Of a stretch of DNA of 7,599 nucleotides, positions 6,961-7,599 are shown one piece after another. A program made the position numbers and the translations under genes. Source of the stretch: Rhodospirillaceae bacterium. GTDB lineage: Bacteria; Pseudomonadota; Alphaproteobacteria; Rhodospirillales_A; Casp-alpha2. The notes beneath the pieces are model-generated. The model had not been told where the DNA came from. It saw nothing but the letters and a program-made list of their open reading frames with translations, and made no database searches. Position 1 is the first letter of the stretch, and every line of letters starts with the position of its first letter. The DNA lies in contig DNMS01000161.1 of the NCBI GenBank assembly GCA_003488105.1, positions 6,573 to 14,171 on the forward strand. The letters are read 5' to 3'.

Positions 6961-7599
6961 GTGGAAACCATCATCAATATCGTCGGCGGCGTCGCCCTTC
7001 TGTTATGGGGCATCCGCATGGTGCGCACGGGGATCACCCGATCCTTCGGCGCCGACCTGCGCCGCGCGCTGGCGGCCTCCGCGCGCAACCGGGTGACGGG
7101 CCTGGCCGCCGGGTTCGGCGTCACCACCATCCTGCAAAGCTCGACCGCGACGGCGCTGATCGTCTCGTCCTTCGCCGGGCAGGGGCTGCTGGGGGGTGTT
7201 GCCGCACTCGCCATTATGCTGGGCGCCGATGTCGGCTCGACCATGATCGTGCAGGCCCTGTCGCTCGATCTGGAATGGCTGTCGCCGGTGCTGATTTCGG
7301 CCGGCGTCTTTCTGTTCCTGTCCACGGAAAATAGCCGCCGTCGCGCCATTGCCCGCGCTCTTCTCGGGCTCGGCCTGATGTTGTTGTCTTTGCGTCTGAT
7401 CGCCATGGGTTCCCTGCCGTTCCGCGAGAGCGAGGCCATGGCCGTCCTGGTTCATCCCCTGACCAGCGAGCCGCTGTTGGCCGTGGTGTTCGCGGCCGCC
7501 TTGACCTGGGCGTCCCATTCCTCCGTCGCCGTGGTGTTGTTGATCCTGTCCCTGGCCGGGATGCAGGTGCTGAACGTGCAACTGGCCATGACCATGGTT
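6961..7599 (+). CDS. Na+/phosphate cotransporter family protein, N-terminal part (runs off the window)
   Basis: The first 213 residues of an inner-membrane Na+/Pi transporter of the NptA/YjbB (Na_Pi_cotrans, SLC34-like) family; no stop before the window ends. It begins with a hydrophobic segment (about 3-20, containing GGVALLLWGIRM), followed by TTILQSSTATALIVSS (55-70), the diagnostic QSS/T signature of the first inverted repeat. LGADVGSTM (87-95) matches the glycine-rich loop usually read GANIGTT. More membrane spans lie at about 108-121, 133-149 and 171-200. The last includes WASHSSVAVV (183-192), where the second-repeat QSS signature is expected but the glutamine is histidine. GTG 6961 is the first usable start after an in-frame stop at 6931; its ribosome site is poor (GGAAAG 6944-6949, 11 bases away). 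Bacterial homologues often carry a cytoplasmic PhoU-like tail, which is not visible here. Relatives either import phosphate with sodium or, as with E. coli YjbB, export it; direction cannot be read from sequence. Confidence 0.85.
   Translation, partial: METIINIVGGVALLLWGIRMVRTGITRSFGADLRRALAASARNRVTGLAAGFGVTTILQSSTATALIVSSFAGQGLLGGVAALAIMLGADVGSTMIVQALSLDLEWLSPVLISAGVFLFLSTENSRRRAIARALLGLGLMLLSLRLIAMGSLPFRESEAMAVLVHPLTSEPLLAVVFAAALTWASHSSVAVVLLILSLAGMQVLNVQLAMTMV

Noticed and set aside
6860..7334. Small + strand frames beginning at 6860 and 6876
   Set aside because: They overlap the transporter gene in other frames and give Arg/Pro/Ala-rich products, while the frame from 6961 has clear Na+/Pi transporter motifs and membrane spans.
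5238..7439. A 733-codon open frame on the minus strand across phnY and into the transporter gene
   Set aside because: It is antisense to two well-supported genes, its translation is low-complexity and rich in Arg, Gly, His and Asp, and it matches no family. Such frames are common opposite high-GC3 genes.
1..7599. tRNA or rRNA genes, CRISPR arrays, insertion sequences
   Set aside because: No clover-leaf-like segment, regular spaced repeats, transposase motifs or terminal inverted repeats were seen on reading both strands.

Overview
The window reads as part of a high-GC proteobacterial chromosome. Strong G/C third-position use, dense forward-strand packing, GTG starts and closest recalled similarity to Sinorhizobium-type Phn proteins all suggest an alphaproteobacterium. 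A Rhodospirillales-like lineage is my guess; the genus cannot be fixed from the sequence alone. All five recognisable genes are on the + strand.

Layout. Positions 1-220 are a leader region with no gene I can name. It holds an AT-rich patch (about 101-138) with three tandem 8-bp repeats. phnW (221-1354, 2-aminoethylphosphonate:pyruvate transaminase) is followed after 9 bases by an 817-residue FAD-dependent oxidoreductase with C-terminal GcvT (folate-binding) domains (1364-3817). A 183-base AT-rich gap (3818-4000) carries a GC hairpin, an inverted repeat and a good sigma70-like promoter. It separates the first pair from phnA (4001-5272, phosphonoacetate hydrolase) and phnY (5340-6797, phosphonoacetaldehyde dehydrogenase). 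A second gap with a further promoter candidate (6823-6851) precedes a Na+/phosphate cotransporter-family gene that starts at 6961 and runs off the window end.

Together phnW, phnY and phnA encode a complete hydrolytic route for the common natural phosphonate 2-aminoethylphosphonate (AEP). AEP is transaminated with pyruvate to phosphonoacetaldehyde plus alanine. PhnY oxidises the aldehyde to phosphonoacetate, and PhnA cleaves the C-P bond to give acetate and inorganic phosphate. Active-site residues expected for all three enzymes are present, and the PhnA and PhnY residues line up closely with the characterised S. meliloti proteins.

The least understood member is the dimethylglycine/sarcosine dehydrogenase-like flavoprotein next to phnW. 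Its position suggests that it admits N-methylated AEP, or AEP itself, into the pathway. FAD enzymes that recur in such clusters have been reported to act on N-methyl-AEP; whether this particular GcvT-fused form does so, and whether it captures the methyl group on tetrahydrofolate, is inference. The downstream transporter could import phosphate or, as shown for E. coli YjbB, release surplus phosphate made when AEP is used for carbon or nitrogen. I do not see an entirely new system here; the noteworthy points are the flavoprotein, the shared upstream DNA motifs and the transporter pairing.
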